From contig CAYLNH010000022.1 of NCBI GenBank assembly GCA_964384625.1, forward strand, positions 1-45,438: a stretch of DNA of 45,438 nt, given 5' to 3'. A program made the translations under genes and the position numbers. The notes under the pieces are model-generated. The model made no database searches. It saw only the letters and a list, made by a program, of their open reading frames with translations, and was not told the origin of the DNA. This document shows positions 1-8,616 of the stretch, one piece after another. The first letter of the stretch is position 1. Each line of letters begins with the position of its first letter. This stretch comes from CAYLNH01 sp964384625 (GTDB lineage Bacteria > Verrucomicrobiota > Lentisphaeria > JABSQK01).

Positions 1-41
1 AGAGGGTGCGGGATCTCTATGCGGACCGCGAAGGGCAGTAA
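1..41 (+). CDS. C-terminal end of an unidentified gene (partial)
   Basis: In frame 3 the window opens with codons for RVRDLYADREGQ followed by TAA at 39-41. The composition resembles a normal protein tail, and the next gene starts 120 bases on. Only 12 residues are visible, so no family can be named, and it could be chance. Confidence 0.3.
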   Translation, partial: RVRDLYADREGQ

Positions 42-74
42 ACGAGGGCTTACCCTGGGCGTGGTTTGATCTTT

Positions 75-106
75 GCGGGGGAGTTGGTATTCGTATAGCT
101 CCCCGC
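75..106. other. Hairpin in the leader of gpmI
   Basis: GCGGGGGAG (75-83) pairs with CTCCCCGC (99-106) around a 15-base loop, with one bulged G. There is no T-run after it, so it is not a typical terminator. It lies between the preceding stop and gpmI and could be a leader or 3' end structure. Its function is unknown. Confidence 0.3.
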
Positions 107-162
107 GTTCCGGGTCTGGCCCGGGATTGGTTCCGACATTGAGTTCACCCCCCAGGAGATAA

Positions 163-1818
163 TTGGTTTCTATGGAAGATCTACGACCTCTTTCGTCGTT
201 CAAAGGCCGGCGCGGCCCGGTTGTTTTGTGCATCATGGATGGTGTCGGCTACGGTCCGCTGCTGGAAGCGGATGCTGTGGCGCAGGCCAATACGCGCCAT
301 CTGGACTGGCTGCACGCCAACTGCCCGCACACCCGGCTGCAGGCCCACGGCACAGCCGTCGGCCTGCCGTCCGACGACGATATGGGCAACAGCGAAGTCG
401 GCCACAATGCCATCGGCTGCGGCCGGGTGTTTGCCCAGGGCGCCAAACTGGTCAACAAGGCCATCAAAACGGAAGCCATGTTCAACGGCCGGGTCTGGCA
501 GGAACAGGTGCAGAATGTCAGGGACAACGATTGTTCGCTGCATTTCATCGGCCTGTTTTCCGACGGCAATGTTCACAGCCACATGGACCAGCTGAAAGCA
601 ATGATCGACCGCGCCAAAGAGGACGGCGTGCAGAAGGTGCGGGTGCACATTCTGCTGGACGGTCGTGACGTCGGCGAGACCTCGGCCCTGGAATATGTGG
701 ATCCGTTCGAGGAGTACCTGGCCGCCCACAATGCCGCCGGCGTCGACTACCGCATCGCCTCCGGCGGCGGCCGCATGTACATCACGATGGACCGCTACGG
801 CGCCGACTGGAGCATGGTCCGGCGCGGCTGGGAAACACACGTACACGGCAAGGGCCGGCAATTCGGCAGCGCCCGGGCAGCCATTGAAACCTACCGCGAA
901 GAGACCGGCTGCATCGACCAGGACATGCATGAGTTTGTCATCGTCAAAGACGGCAAACCGGTAGGCCCGATTGTCGACGGCGACTCGGTGATCTTTTTCA
1001 ATTTCCGCGGCGACCGCGCCCTGGAGATCACCGCGGCGTTCGAGCAGGACGACTTCGACAAGTTCGATCGCGGCCGGCGCCCCCGGGTGCAGTACGCCGG
1101 CATGATGGAATACGACGGCGACCTGCATGTGCCGCAGCGGTATCTGGTCGAACCCCCGGCGATCGATCGGACCATGGGCGAATTCCTGGCTCGCGCCGGC
1201 GTCAAGTCGCTGGCCGTCAGTGAGACGCAGAAGTACGGCCACGTGACCTATTTCTTCAACGGCAACCGCACCGGCAAATTCAGCGACGAGCTGGAGGACT
1301 ACATCGAGATCACCTCAGACATTGTGCCGTTTGAACAGCGGCCGTGGATGAAAGGCGCTGAGATCACCGATTGCGTGCTCGCCGCCGTCGAGTCCGGCGA
1401 ATATCGCTTCATTCGGCTGAACTACCCGAACGGCGATATGGTCGGGCACACGGGGGTGTTCCAGGCGGCGGTGATCGGCGTGGAAACCGTGGACCTCGGC
1501 ATCGGCCGGATTATGAAGGCGGTCAAGAAAGCCGGCGGCATCCTGATCGTGTCCGCCGACCACGGCAACTCCGACGAGATGTACGAGCTCGACAAGAAGA
1601 CCGGTCAGATCAAGATGGAAGACGGCAGGCCGAAGGCCAAGACCAGCCACACCTTGAATCCGGTGCCCTGCATCATCTACGACCCGGAGAGCGAAGGCGA
1701 TTATAAGCTGACGGGCAAGACGAATCTCGGCATCAGCAGTCTGGCCGCCACCGTGCTCAACCTGCTCGGCTACAAAGCCCCGGACGATTACGATCCGGCG
1801 GTCGTCGAGTTCTCGTAA
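163..1818 (+). CDS. gpmI: 2,3-bisphosphoglycerate-independent phosphoglycerate mutase
   Basis: Cytoplasmic glycolytic and gluconeogenic enzyme interconverting 3- and 2-phosphoglycerate, a Mn-dependent member of the alkaline phosphatase superfamily. Metal ligand D26 lies in CIMDGVGYG, the phosphoserine nucleophile is S77 in DMGNSEVGHNAIG, and the C-terminal metal motif SADHGNSDEM is near residue 464. The motif HVTYFFNGN and the length of 551 residues resemble the plant-type long form (about 550-560) more than the usual 510-residue bacterial form. The start is uncertain: AGGAG at 154-158 lies only 4 bases before TTG 163 and 13 bases before ATG 172. The gene is monocistronic as far as visible and convergent with comF. 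Confidence 0.95.
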   Translation: MVSMEDLRPLSSFKGRRGPVVLCIMDGVGYGPLLEADAVAQANTRHLDWLHANCPHTRLQAHGTAVGLPSDDDMGNSEVGHNAIGCGRVFAQGAKLVNKAIKTEAMFNGRVWQEQVQNVRDNDCSLHFIGLFSDGNVHSHMDQLKAMIDRAKEDGVQKVRVHILLDGRDVGETSALEYVDPFEEYLAAHNAAGVDYRIASGGGRMYITMDRYGADWSMVRRGWETHVHGKGRQFGSARAAIETYREETGCIDQDMHEFVIVKDGKPVGPIVDGDSVIFFNFRGDRALEITAAFEQDDFDKFDRGRRPRVQYAGMMEYDGDLHVPQRYLVEPPAIDRTMGEFLARAGVKSLAVSETQKYGHVTYFFNGNRTGKFSDELEDYIEITSDIVPFEQRPWMKGAEITDCVLAAVESGEYRFIRLNYPNGDMVGHTGVFQAAVIGVETVDLGIGRIMKAVKKAGGILIVSADHGNSDEMYELDKKTGQIKMEDGRPKAKTSHTLNPVPCIIYDPESEGDYKLTGKTNLGISSLAATVLNLLGYKAPDDYDPAVVEFS

Positions 1819-1912
1819 GCGCGGCACGAACTGCGGTGCGCCACGGCGCGAAAGGCCCAACCCGGCAAAGAACGTCGACCACCCCCGTTTACCCGTTTCG
1901 CCGCGGGTGCGG

Positions 1913-2704
1913 CTAACGCCGGGCGATGGTGAGGACGTGGACGGCTTTGACCCTGGTTTTCAGGAGCTGCTTGGTGCACTCGTGCAGGGTGGCGCCGGTG
2001 GTCATCACGTCGTCAACCAGAAGGACCTCCTTGGCAGCGACGGCATCCGGGTCGATGACAGTGAAGGCGCGCCGCAGATTCCGTTGCCGATGACTGCGAT
2101 TGAGGGTTGCCTGCGGCGAGGTCCAGCGTTGGCGTTTGATGACGGGCAGGATCGGCAGACCGCTGAGCTGCTGCAGTTCCTCACAGATGAGGGCGGCCTG
2201 ATTGTAGCCGCGGGTGAAGCGCCGGAACCAATGCAGCGGCACCGGCACCAGGCAGTCGACAGCGGCATCCGGGTGCCGTTTCGTCCAGGTTTGCCAGCCG
2301 CAACGAGCCAGCAAAGGGGCGAGGACGGTGTCGCCATGGTATTTGAAGCGGTGGATACAGCTCCGGGCCAATCCTTCAAAGACAAACGCCGACGCCGCCC
2401 GCTGCCAGCGTCGCGGATTGTCGCGGCATTCCCGGCACTCGGCGTGTTCGGTATTGAGCAGGCCGCCGCAGCGGCTGCAGGCAGTTCCGGGGACGAACTC
2501 CAGGGCGCGGCGGCAAGTGCGGCAGTAGCCGGTTTCGGCTTCCGGCCGGCGCTGGGTGCAGATGGGGCAGACGTTCGGATACAACAGACTCAGAGGCGCC
2601 GGCAAGGGGGCCGCCGCCGGGGTCGGGCGCTGGGCCGCCGGCCGGTTCACCGGCCGGCCCCGGGCATCGGGGGCGGGGGTGTTGTCGGGGTCAGCCCCAC
2701 CCAT
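1913..2704 (-). CDS. comF: ComF family phosphoribosyltransferase-like protein
   Basis: ComF proteins pair an N-terminal zinc ribbon with a type I phosphoribosyltransferase fold and take part in DNA uptake in naturally competent bacteria. Visible are cysteine pairs C46/C49, C61/C64, C76/C79 and C90/C93 and the PRPP-binding motif VLLVDDVMTTGAT near residues 226-238, as well as the family motif RGYNQA. The first 35 or so residues are Pro/Ala-rich, are not typical of the family, and overlap the end of the upstream gene by 58 bases. A TTG near 2584 just before YPNVCPIC is a possible later start. Translational coupling to the upstream gene is likely. A competence role alongside the PilB-like ATPases at 4-11 kb is an inference. 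Confidence 0.85.
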   Translation of the reverse strand: MGGADPDNTPAPDARGRPVNRPAAQRPTPAAAPLPAPLSLLYPNVCPICTQRRPEAETGYCRTCRRALEFVPGTACSRCGGLLNTEHAECRECRDNPRRWQRAASAFVFEGLARSCIHRFKYHGDTVLAPLLARCGWQTWTKRHPDAAVDCLVPVPLHWFRRFTRGYNQAALICEELQQLSGLPILPVIKRQRWTSPQATLNRSHRQRNLRRAFTVIDPDAVAAKEVLLVDDVMTTGATLHECTKQLLKTRVKAVHVLTIARR

Positions 2705-3864
2705 TCTCCAGCCATCGACGGATCGTAAAACTGGATCCAGGATCGTGCCGGCAGGCCGCCGTTAACGCCGACGCGGCGGACGACTTCGATGGTGTTCGCC
2801 ACATCGACCGCGGCCAGATCAACATAGCTGTACCGCAGTCCGGTGCCGCCGCCGATGACACAGCCGCAGGCATCGGCATGCAGCGCGGCGTTCAGGGTGT
2901 CCTCGATTTCCGAGCGGTCGCCGAAGCTCGAGCCTTCGAGCCCTTCGCTGCCGTCGATCTTCAGGAAGAGGAACTGCTCGTCGAACTTCGAGAAGCAGTC
3001 GGCATACATGGGGCGGCCGCCGAAGAGCGCCTCATGGAAATCAGGGAAGGCGGAAAGGCAGGTGAGCAGGTCCTGTTTGCCGGGGTAGTCCGCGGCTTCC
3101 TGGGGACGCAGTTCGTAGGCGGTCCACGGGACGTTGTCGATCATCTCCCACCACGGCTGAGCGGGCAGCTTGGCCTGGACGTCGGCCAGATGGCGTTCGA
3201 CAACAGCGGGCAGGTCGGCCAGCCGCAGGCCGGGGCCGGCGGCTTTCTGGTTGCTGGCGAAACCGAAGATATGATCCTGCCTGGTGGCCGGCGGCAGGAC
3301 GTCGATGATCCCGACCCACTTGTCCAGGACCTCCTCGCCGAGGAGGGTTTCGGTCGCGACAAAGGCGGCGTTGCGGAACTGCTCGCTGTCCTGATCGGGC
3401 GAGGTCAGGTGGTAATAAACGTTGATCTGACGGGGTTTGGTCAGCTCCGTGGTAACGGTGAGGACGCTGATGTCGGCGCCGGTCCGGGCCTCCGCCAGGG
3501 CCTGCGCGTCGGCCACGGTCCCCGGCGGCCGGTACTCATAGAATTCCCAACCTTCGAGAGCCGGTGCGGCGGCGATGACGGCGCTCGCCAACGGTCGCAG
3601 TTCGTGATGGATTTCCGGCGTGATGACCAGTCGATGCCCGCCGTTGCGGACGCCGGGGCCGAACTCCCACATCAGCCGGGAATCCACCGTCTGGAGGTTC
3701 TCGGCCATCCAGCCCGGCAGGTCCCAGTCGCCGTCGCCGCGGAAGACTGCATCGAGGTCGTCCCGACGTTCCGTGAACGCCGACCACCAGCTTTCGATGC
3801 GCTCCATGACGGCGCATTTCTCGGCTGCTTCCGGGGAATTGGGTTCGCAGTAGAACCAACGCAC
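2647..3864 (-). CDS. Conserved-looking hypothetical protein (405 aa)
   Basis: I cannot name a function. The protein is soluble, without signal peptide or membrane segment, and is rich in Trp and acidic residues. The stretch ITPEIHHELRPLASAVIAA followed by LEGWEFYEYRPP resembles, from memory, uncharacterised proteins that score quantities in regulatory or stress contexts in Bacteroidetes and PVC bacteria. The tail is Pro-rich (TPTTPPPPMPGAGR) and overlaps comF. The start is GTG at 3864 with an AAGGAGG about 12 bases upstream, which is longer than usual. A good sigma-70 promoter (3900-3927) lies just upstream. It is probably co-transcribed with comF. Confidence 0.7.
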   Translation of the reverse strand: MRWFYCEPNSPEAAEKCAVMERIESWWSAFTERRDDLDAVFRGDGDWDLPGWMAENLQTVDSRLMWEFGPGVRNGGHRLVITPEIHHELRPLASAVIAAAPALEGWEFYEYRPPGTVADAQALAEARTGADISVLTVTTELTKPRQINVYYHLTSPDQDSEQFRNAAFVATETLLGEEVLDKWVGIIDVLPPATRQDHIFGFASNQKAAGPGLRLADLPAVVERHLADVQAKLPAQPWWEMIDNVPWTAYELRPQEAADYPGKQDLLTCLSAFPDFHEALFGGRPMYADCFSKFDEQFLFLKIDGSEGLEGSSFGDRSEIEDTLNAALHADACGCVIGGGTGLRYSYVDLAAVDVANTIEVVRRVGVNGGLPARSWIQFYDPSMAGEWVGLTPTTPPPPMPGAGR

Positions 3865-3899
3865 GGTTGCCAGTGACCTCCTTGTTCTGAAAGGGGTCC

Positions 3900-3927
3900 A
3901 TTATAGCCGTCTGGACCGGCCACGCAA
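3900..3927 (-). promoter_or_regulatory. Sigma-70 promoter for the 405-aa gene and comF
   Basis: On the minus strand TTGCGT (3927-3922), a 16-base spacer and a perfect TATAAT (3905-3900) lie 36 bases before the GTG start at 3864. It is back to back with the promoter of the ATPase operon. Confidence 0.6.
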
Positions 3928-3941
3928 GCGTTTCTGCGATC

Positions 3942-3970
3942 TTGACAACTTTTTGGCTCAATAGTACTGT
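3942..3970 (+). promoter_or_regulatory. Sigma-70 promoter for the GAF-PilB operon
   Basis: A perfect TTGACA (3942-3947), 17-base spacer and TACTGT (3965-3970) lie 80 bases before the ATG at 4050. The -10 matches consensus at only three positions, but the same TACTGT hexamer with the same spacing precedes mnmA at 34132-34160. Confidence 0.55.
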
Positions 3971-4049
3971 ATGACCTGGCAGGACAACGCGACATGTGGC
4001 CAACGTCATGCCTGGGGTTTTCAAGATCCAATCAGCCAAAGGATCGAAC

Positions 4050-6341
4050 ATGACGACAGCGTACGAGGCGGAGGACGGGGTTGAGGCCTACCGTGAAGAG
4101 AAGAACCGGATCCTCAATCAGACCTATCAGCTGATCCAGGGCGCCGGCAGTTTTACCGAGATTGTCTATGAATTCGAGCAGTTGATTCTGCAATTGGTCG
4201 AAGCCGAACGGATGACCCTCTATCGCCGGATCGGTCAGGAACTGGTGTCCTGGTACCACACCGGCACCGAACTGGAAGAAGAGATCCGCGTGCCGATCGG
4301 GCCGTCGTCGATCGCCGGTTATGTGGCCATGGCACATGCGCCCCTGCGGGTTGACGACGCCTATAACACCGATGAACTCGCCTCGATCCACCCGAGTCTC
4401 GCGTTCGAATACAGCTACGACGAAGCCAGCGGTTATCTGTCGCAATCGATGGTGGTCGTGCCGTTGGAGCACAACGGCCGGCTGCTCGGCGTCCTGCAGC
4501 TGTTGAACCGCGCCGGCGGCGGGGTGTTCTCCGATCAGGACGTGATCCACGCGATCGCGATTTCGCAGATCCTCTGCCAGCAGTTCCGCCAGGATCTGCG
4601 TCCGGGTCTGGGCCCTTACGAACAGCTGGTCAACGAGGGACTGCTTACGCTCGATCAGTTTGAGGAGCTGGAGAACAGCGCTCTGGCCCAGAACCTGCCG
4701 GTGACGATCCTGCTCAAGCACGAGGCCAATATCCCGCTCGAAGCGATCGGCAAATCCCTGATGGAATACTATCAGGTGCCGTTCCTGCCGTACACCGAGG
4801 AGTTCCAGCCGGATCAGGCCCTGCTCGACAACCTGAACCCGAGCTATCTCGCGAGCAACAACTGGGTCCCCTTCCGCGGAGATCAGGGACAGACCGTGGT
4901 CCTGCTGGATGAGCCGAACAACACCGACCGCGTGATGGAGATCAAGCAGCTCCTGAACGAGACGAACATCGAACTGCGCGTCGGTACCCGGGAAGACATC
5001 GTCCGGTATCTGGGTTTTGCCTATCCGGAAGACGAGGAACCCAAGGACGTCAACCTCGAAGACATCGTCGGCCGCCTGGATACCGGGCTGCAGACGCAGG
5101 CAAGCGAAGAGACCGGCGAGGAGGGGGACCTGTTCGATGAGAACGCGTCGGCGATCATCCAACTGGTCAACCGCATCATCATCGAAGCGGTGAACCTCAA
5201 CGCCTCCGACATCCACGTGGAACCGGCGAAAGGCAAGAACGACGCCATCGTCCGGATGCGGGTGGACGGCGAATGCTACGAGAAACTCCGGATCCCGCAC
5301 ACGCACATCCGGGCGGTGATCTCGCGCATCAAGGTATTGTCGAAACTGGATATCACGGAGAAACGCATGCCGCAGGACGGCAAGCTGGCGGTGAAGATGG
5401 AAGGCAAGCCGCTGGAGCTCCGAATCGCCACGGTACCAACGGTCCACGGCGAGAGCGTGGTCATGCGCGTGCTGGCCAGCGGCGAGGGGTCTTTGCCGCT
5501 GGACAAGATCAACCTGCTGCCGCGCAATCACGATCCGTTGATGGAGATGGTCGAGCGCCCGCACGGCATCGTCCTGGTCGTCGGCCCGACCGGGTCCGGG
5601 AAGACCACCACGCTGCACGCGCTGCTGGGCCACATCAACAAGCCGCGCCGCAAGATCCTCACTGCCGAGGATCCCGTCGAGATTACCCAGCCGGGACTGC
5701 AGCAGCTCCAGGTCATGCCGAAGATCGGCTTGACCTTCGCCCGGGCGCTGCGCTCATTTCTCCGGGCCGACCCGGATGTCATCCTGATCGGTGAGATGCG
5801 CGACCTCGAGACGGCGTCCATCGGGATCGAAGCGTCGCTGACCGGCCACCTGGTGTTCTCGACGCTGCATACGAACTCAGCCCCGGAGACGGTGATCCGT
5901 CTGCTCGAGATGGGGCTGGATCCGTTGAATTTCGCCGATGCCCTGATCTGCGTTCTGGCGCAGCGCCTGGTCCGCACGCTTTGTCAACGCTGCAAAGAGG
6001 AGTACCAGGCGTCCAAGGAAGAGATCGACCGGTTGGTCCATCTCTACGGCGAAGAGATCTTCGGCGAGCTCGGCGCGGAGCTCGGCAGTCTATCGCTCTG
6101 CCGCCCGAAGGGGTGTGATCTGTGCATGGGCACCGGCTACAAGGGGCGGACCGGCATTCACGAACTGCTGGTCGGCAGCAAAGAGATGAAGAAAATGATC
6201 GCCCGCAGCGCCACTGCCGAGGAAATCCGGCAACTGGCGTTTCAGGACGGCATGCGAACGTTGCTGCAGGACGGCATCGCCAAGATCCTCAACGGCGATA
6301 CGGACCTGGATCAGCTGCGACGCGTAACAGTGGAAGACTAA
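4050..6341 (+). CDS. GAF domain-containing PilB/GspE-type secretion ATPase, copy 1
   Basis: A hexameric ATPase of the type IV pilus extension / type II secretion E family, expected at the inner face of the cytoplasmic membrane. The order is an N-terminal GAF domain (about 10-180, with PIGPSSIAGYVA and a VPLEHNGRLLGVLQLLNR core), an MshEN/GspE-N region (about 190-330, ending VGTREDIVRYLG), and the ATPase core. The Walker A GPTGSGKT is at 512-519, the Walker B DPDVILIGEMRD follows, and a C-terminal tetracysteine zinc motif (CQRC, CDLC) is present. The start ATG 4050 is supported by AAAGGA 6 bases upstream; a GTG at 3996 is less likely. It is the first gene of a four-gene operon. A GAF domain on a PilB-like ATPase is not the textbook arrangement. 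Confidence 0.9.
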   Translation: MTTAYEAEDGVEAYREEKNRILNQTYQLIQGAGSFTEIVYEFEQLILQLVEAERMTLYRRIGQELVSWYHTGTELEEEIRVPIGPSSIAGYVAMAHAPLRVDDAYNTDELASIHPSLAFEYSYDEASGYLSQSMVVVPLEHNGRLLGVLQLLNRAGGGVFSDQDVIHAIAISQILCQQFRQDLRPGLGPYEQLVNEGLLTLDQFEELENSALAQNLPVTILLKHEANIPLEAIGKSLMEYYQVPFLPYTEEFQPDQALLDNLNPSYLASNNWVPFRGDQGQTVVLLDEPNNTDRVMEIKQLLNETNIELRVGTREDIVRYLGFAYPEDEEPKDVNLEDIVGRLDTGLQTQASEETGEEGDLFDENASAIIQLVNRIIIEAVNLNASDIHVEPAKGKNDAIVRMRVDGECYEKLRIPHTHIRAVISRIKVLSKLDITEKRMPQDGKLAVKMEGKPLELRIATVPTVHGESVVMRVLASGEGSLPLDKINLLPRNHDPLMEMVERPHGIVLVVGPTGSGKTTTLHALLGHINKPRRKILTAEDPVEITQPGLQQLQVMPKIGLTFARALRSFLRADPDVILIGEMRDLETASIGIEASLTGHLVFSTLHTNSAPETVIRLLEMGLDPLNFADALICVLAQRLVRTLCQRCKEEYQASKEEIDRLVHLYGEEIFGELGAELGSLSLCRPKGCDLCMGTGYKGRTGIHELLVGSKEMKKMIARSATAEEIRQLAFQDGMRTLLQDGIAKILNGDTDLDQLRRVTVED

Positions 6342-8600
6342 ATGGCAACGGATGCCACAGCCGAAGCAGCACAACTGCTGAAGCAGATCTATACGCTGAT
6401 CAGCGAGGCCACCTATTTCGAGGAGGTCTACTTCGAGCTTGAACAGAAGCTGCTCGAACTGCTCCAGGCCGAACGCCTGACGGTGTATCGCCGGGACAGC
6501 AACGACCTGGTCTCCTGGCAGCAGACCGGCGCTGAAGTCGATGACGTCATCAGCGTCCCCATCGGGACCTCATCGATCACCGGTTATGTGGCGTTGACCA
6601 ATCAACCCCTGCGCATCGACGACGTCTACGACGCCACAGAACTGGCCGCCATCCACCCGGAGCTGAAGTTCGAACAGAACTACGACCAGCGCAGCGGCTA
6701 CATGACCGAGTCCATGATCGTCGTGCCGCTGAGCGCCAAGGACAAAGTCCTCGGCGCCGTCCAGGTGATCAACCGCCTGGGCGGCGGCAAGTTCTCCGAC
6801 CAGGACCTGATTCATTGTGCCGCCATCGCCAAGCTCATCGTCGATCACTTCAAGGCGCAGCTCAAACTCGACGCCGGCCCGTTTCGCCATCTGATCCAGG
6901 AGGGCCTGCTGTCGGTTGAACGCTTTGAGGAACTCAGCGACAAAGCCCAGCAGCAGGCGATACCGGTCACGATTCTGCTCAAGAAAGAAGAGAAGCTGCT
7001 GCCGGCGGACATCGGGACGTCGCTGTCGGTGTTCTATGAAACGCCCTATCTGGGGTACGACGAATCCCTGGTGCCGGACCCGCAATTGCTCGAGAACCTG
7101 AATCCCGGGTATCTCGCGGTCAACAACTGGGTCCCGTTCCGGCTGACTGCCGATCACCTGATGGTCTTGATTGACGACCCCTCGAACGCCGCGCGCATCA
7201 TGGAAATCCAACAGTTGCTCGGCGTCTCCGACATCGACCTGCGGGTCGGTACGCGGGAGGACATCCATCGCTACCTCGGCGTGCCGTATCCGGAAGACGA
7301 GGAAGAAGAGGATGAAAATCTGGATAACCTCGTCGGCAAACTGGACGCCAACCTGACGATCGACGGCGACGAGTTCTCCGAGGAAGAGCTGTATGACGAG
7401 AACGCCTCGATCATCATCCAGCTGGTCAACCACATCATCATCGAGTCGGTCAACCTGCGGGCTTCGGATATCCATATCGAGCCCGGCAAGGGCAAGAATG
7501 ACGCCATTGTCCGGATGCGGATTGACGGCGCCTGCACCGAGGTCCTGCACATCCCGCACACCCACATCAAAGCGGTAATCGCCCGTATCAAAGTGCTGTC
7601 CGGTCTGGACATTACGGAGAAGCGCAAACCGCAGGACGGCAAGATGGGCGTGACCATGGAAGGCGCACCGCTGGAACTGCGCATTGCCATTACGCCGACG
7701 GTGAACGGCGAGAGCGCCGTCATGCGTGTGCTGGCCAGCGGTACCGACCTGATGACAGTGGACATGCTCGGACTGCACGAACGCAACCACGAAGGCATCC
7801 TGGAATGCCTGTCGCACCCGCACGGCATTTTCCTCTGCGTCGGTCCCACCGGTTCGGGTAAGACCACCACGCTGCACGCGCTCCTGGGACACATCAACAC
7901 GATCGAACGCAAGATCGTCACCGCCGAGGACCCGGTTGAGATCACGCAGCCCGGTCTGCAGCAGGTGCAGATGATGCCGCAGATCGGCCTGACCTTCGCC
8001 GCGGCGCTGCGCACCTTCCTGCGGGCCTCGCCCGACGTCATCCTCATCGGTGAGATGCGTGACTACGAGACCGCCCATATCGGTACGGAGGCCTCGCTGA
8101 CCGGTCACCTCGTATTTTCGACCCTGCACACAAACTCGGCCTCGGAGACCGTTGTGCGTCTGTTTGATCTGGGGCTGGATCCGATGAACTTCGCCGACGC
8201 GCTGCTGGGCATCCTGGCCCAACGCCTCGTACGTACCCTCTGTAAGCGCTGCAAGGAACCGTATCAAGCTTCGCCCAAGGAAGTGCAACGCCTGGCCAAC
8301 CTCTACGGCGACGACATGTTTGACGAACTCGGCTATGACCGCCATGATGTCACGCTGTATCGGCCCGTCGGCTGCGATGACTGCCGCGGCACCGGCTACC
8401 GCGGCCGCATGGGCATTCACGAACTGCTGCTGGCGACACCGGAGATGAAGAAACTCGTTGCCGCCCAGGGCACGGTCCCGCAAATCAAGGATCTCGCCAC
8501 GAAAGAAGGCATGCGGACCCTGCTGCAGGACGGCATCTACAAAATCATGCTGGGCAAAGCCGATCTCGCCCAACTCCGCCGGGTAACCGTCGCCGGGTGA
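6342..8600 (+). CDS. GAF domain-containing PilB/GspE-type secretion ATPase, copy 2
   Basis: A paralogue of its neighbours with the same architecture: GAF (about 5-170, with PIGTSSITGYVA), MshEN-like middle (ending VGTREDIHRYLG) and GspE/PilB ATPase. The Walker A GPTGSGKT is at 501-508, followed by ITAED-type and GEMRD motifs, the HTNSASETVVRL box and the zinc cysteines CKRC and CDDC. It starts at the base after the TAA of copy 1, with no spacer, so its translation probably depends on copy 1. One small difference is that the Walker B stretch reads SPDVILIGEMRD where copies 1 and 3 have DPD. The catalytic residues otherwise look intact, so I expect an active ATPase rather than a relic. Confidence 0.9.
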   Translation: MATDATAEAAQLLKQIYTLISEATYFEEVYFELEQKLLELLQAERLTVYRRDSNDLVSWQQTGAEVDDVISVPIGTSSITGYVALTNQPLRIDDVYDATELAAIHPELKFEQNYDQRSGYMTESMIVVPLSAKDKVLGAVQVINRLGGGKFSDQDLIHCAAIAKLIVDHFKAQLKLDAGPFRHLIQEGLLSVERFEELSDKAQQQAIPVTILLKKEEKLLPADIGTSLSVFYETPYLGYDESLVPDPQLLENLNPGYLAVNNWVPFRLTADHLMVLIDDPSNAARIMEIQQLLGVSDIDLRVGTREDIHRYLGVPYPEDEEEEDENLDNLVGKLDANLTIDGDEFSEEELYDENASIIIQLVNHIIIESVNLRASDIHIEPGKGKNDAIVRMRIDGACTEVLHIPHTHIKAVIARIKVLSGLDITEKRKPQDGKMGVTMEGAPLELRIAITPTVNGESAVMRVLASGTDLMTVDMLGLHERNHEGILECLSHPHGIFLCVGPTGSGKTTTLHALLGHINTIERKIVTAEDPVEITQPGLQQVQMMPQIGLTFAAALRTFLRASPDVILIGEMRDYETAHIGTEASLTGHLVFSTLHTNSASETVVRLFDLGLDPMNFADALLGILAQRLVRTLCKRCKEPYQASPKEVQRLANLYGDDMFDELGYDRHDVTLYRPVGCDDCRGTGYRGRMGIHELLLATPEMKKLVAAQGTVPQIKDLATKEGMRTLLQDGIYKIMLGKADLAQLRRVTVAG

Positions 8601-8616
8601 CAACAGGAACGACACG

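Noticed and set aside
1907..2728. 273-residue plus-strand open frame opposite comF
   Set aside because: The ComF motifs are unmistakable on the minus strand, and this frame has no family features.
3976..3998. TGGCAGG before the GAF-PilB operon as a sigma-54 promoter
   Set aside because: No TTGC follows at the required distance, and a better sigma-70 promoter lies just upstream.
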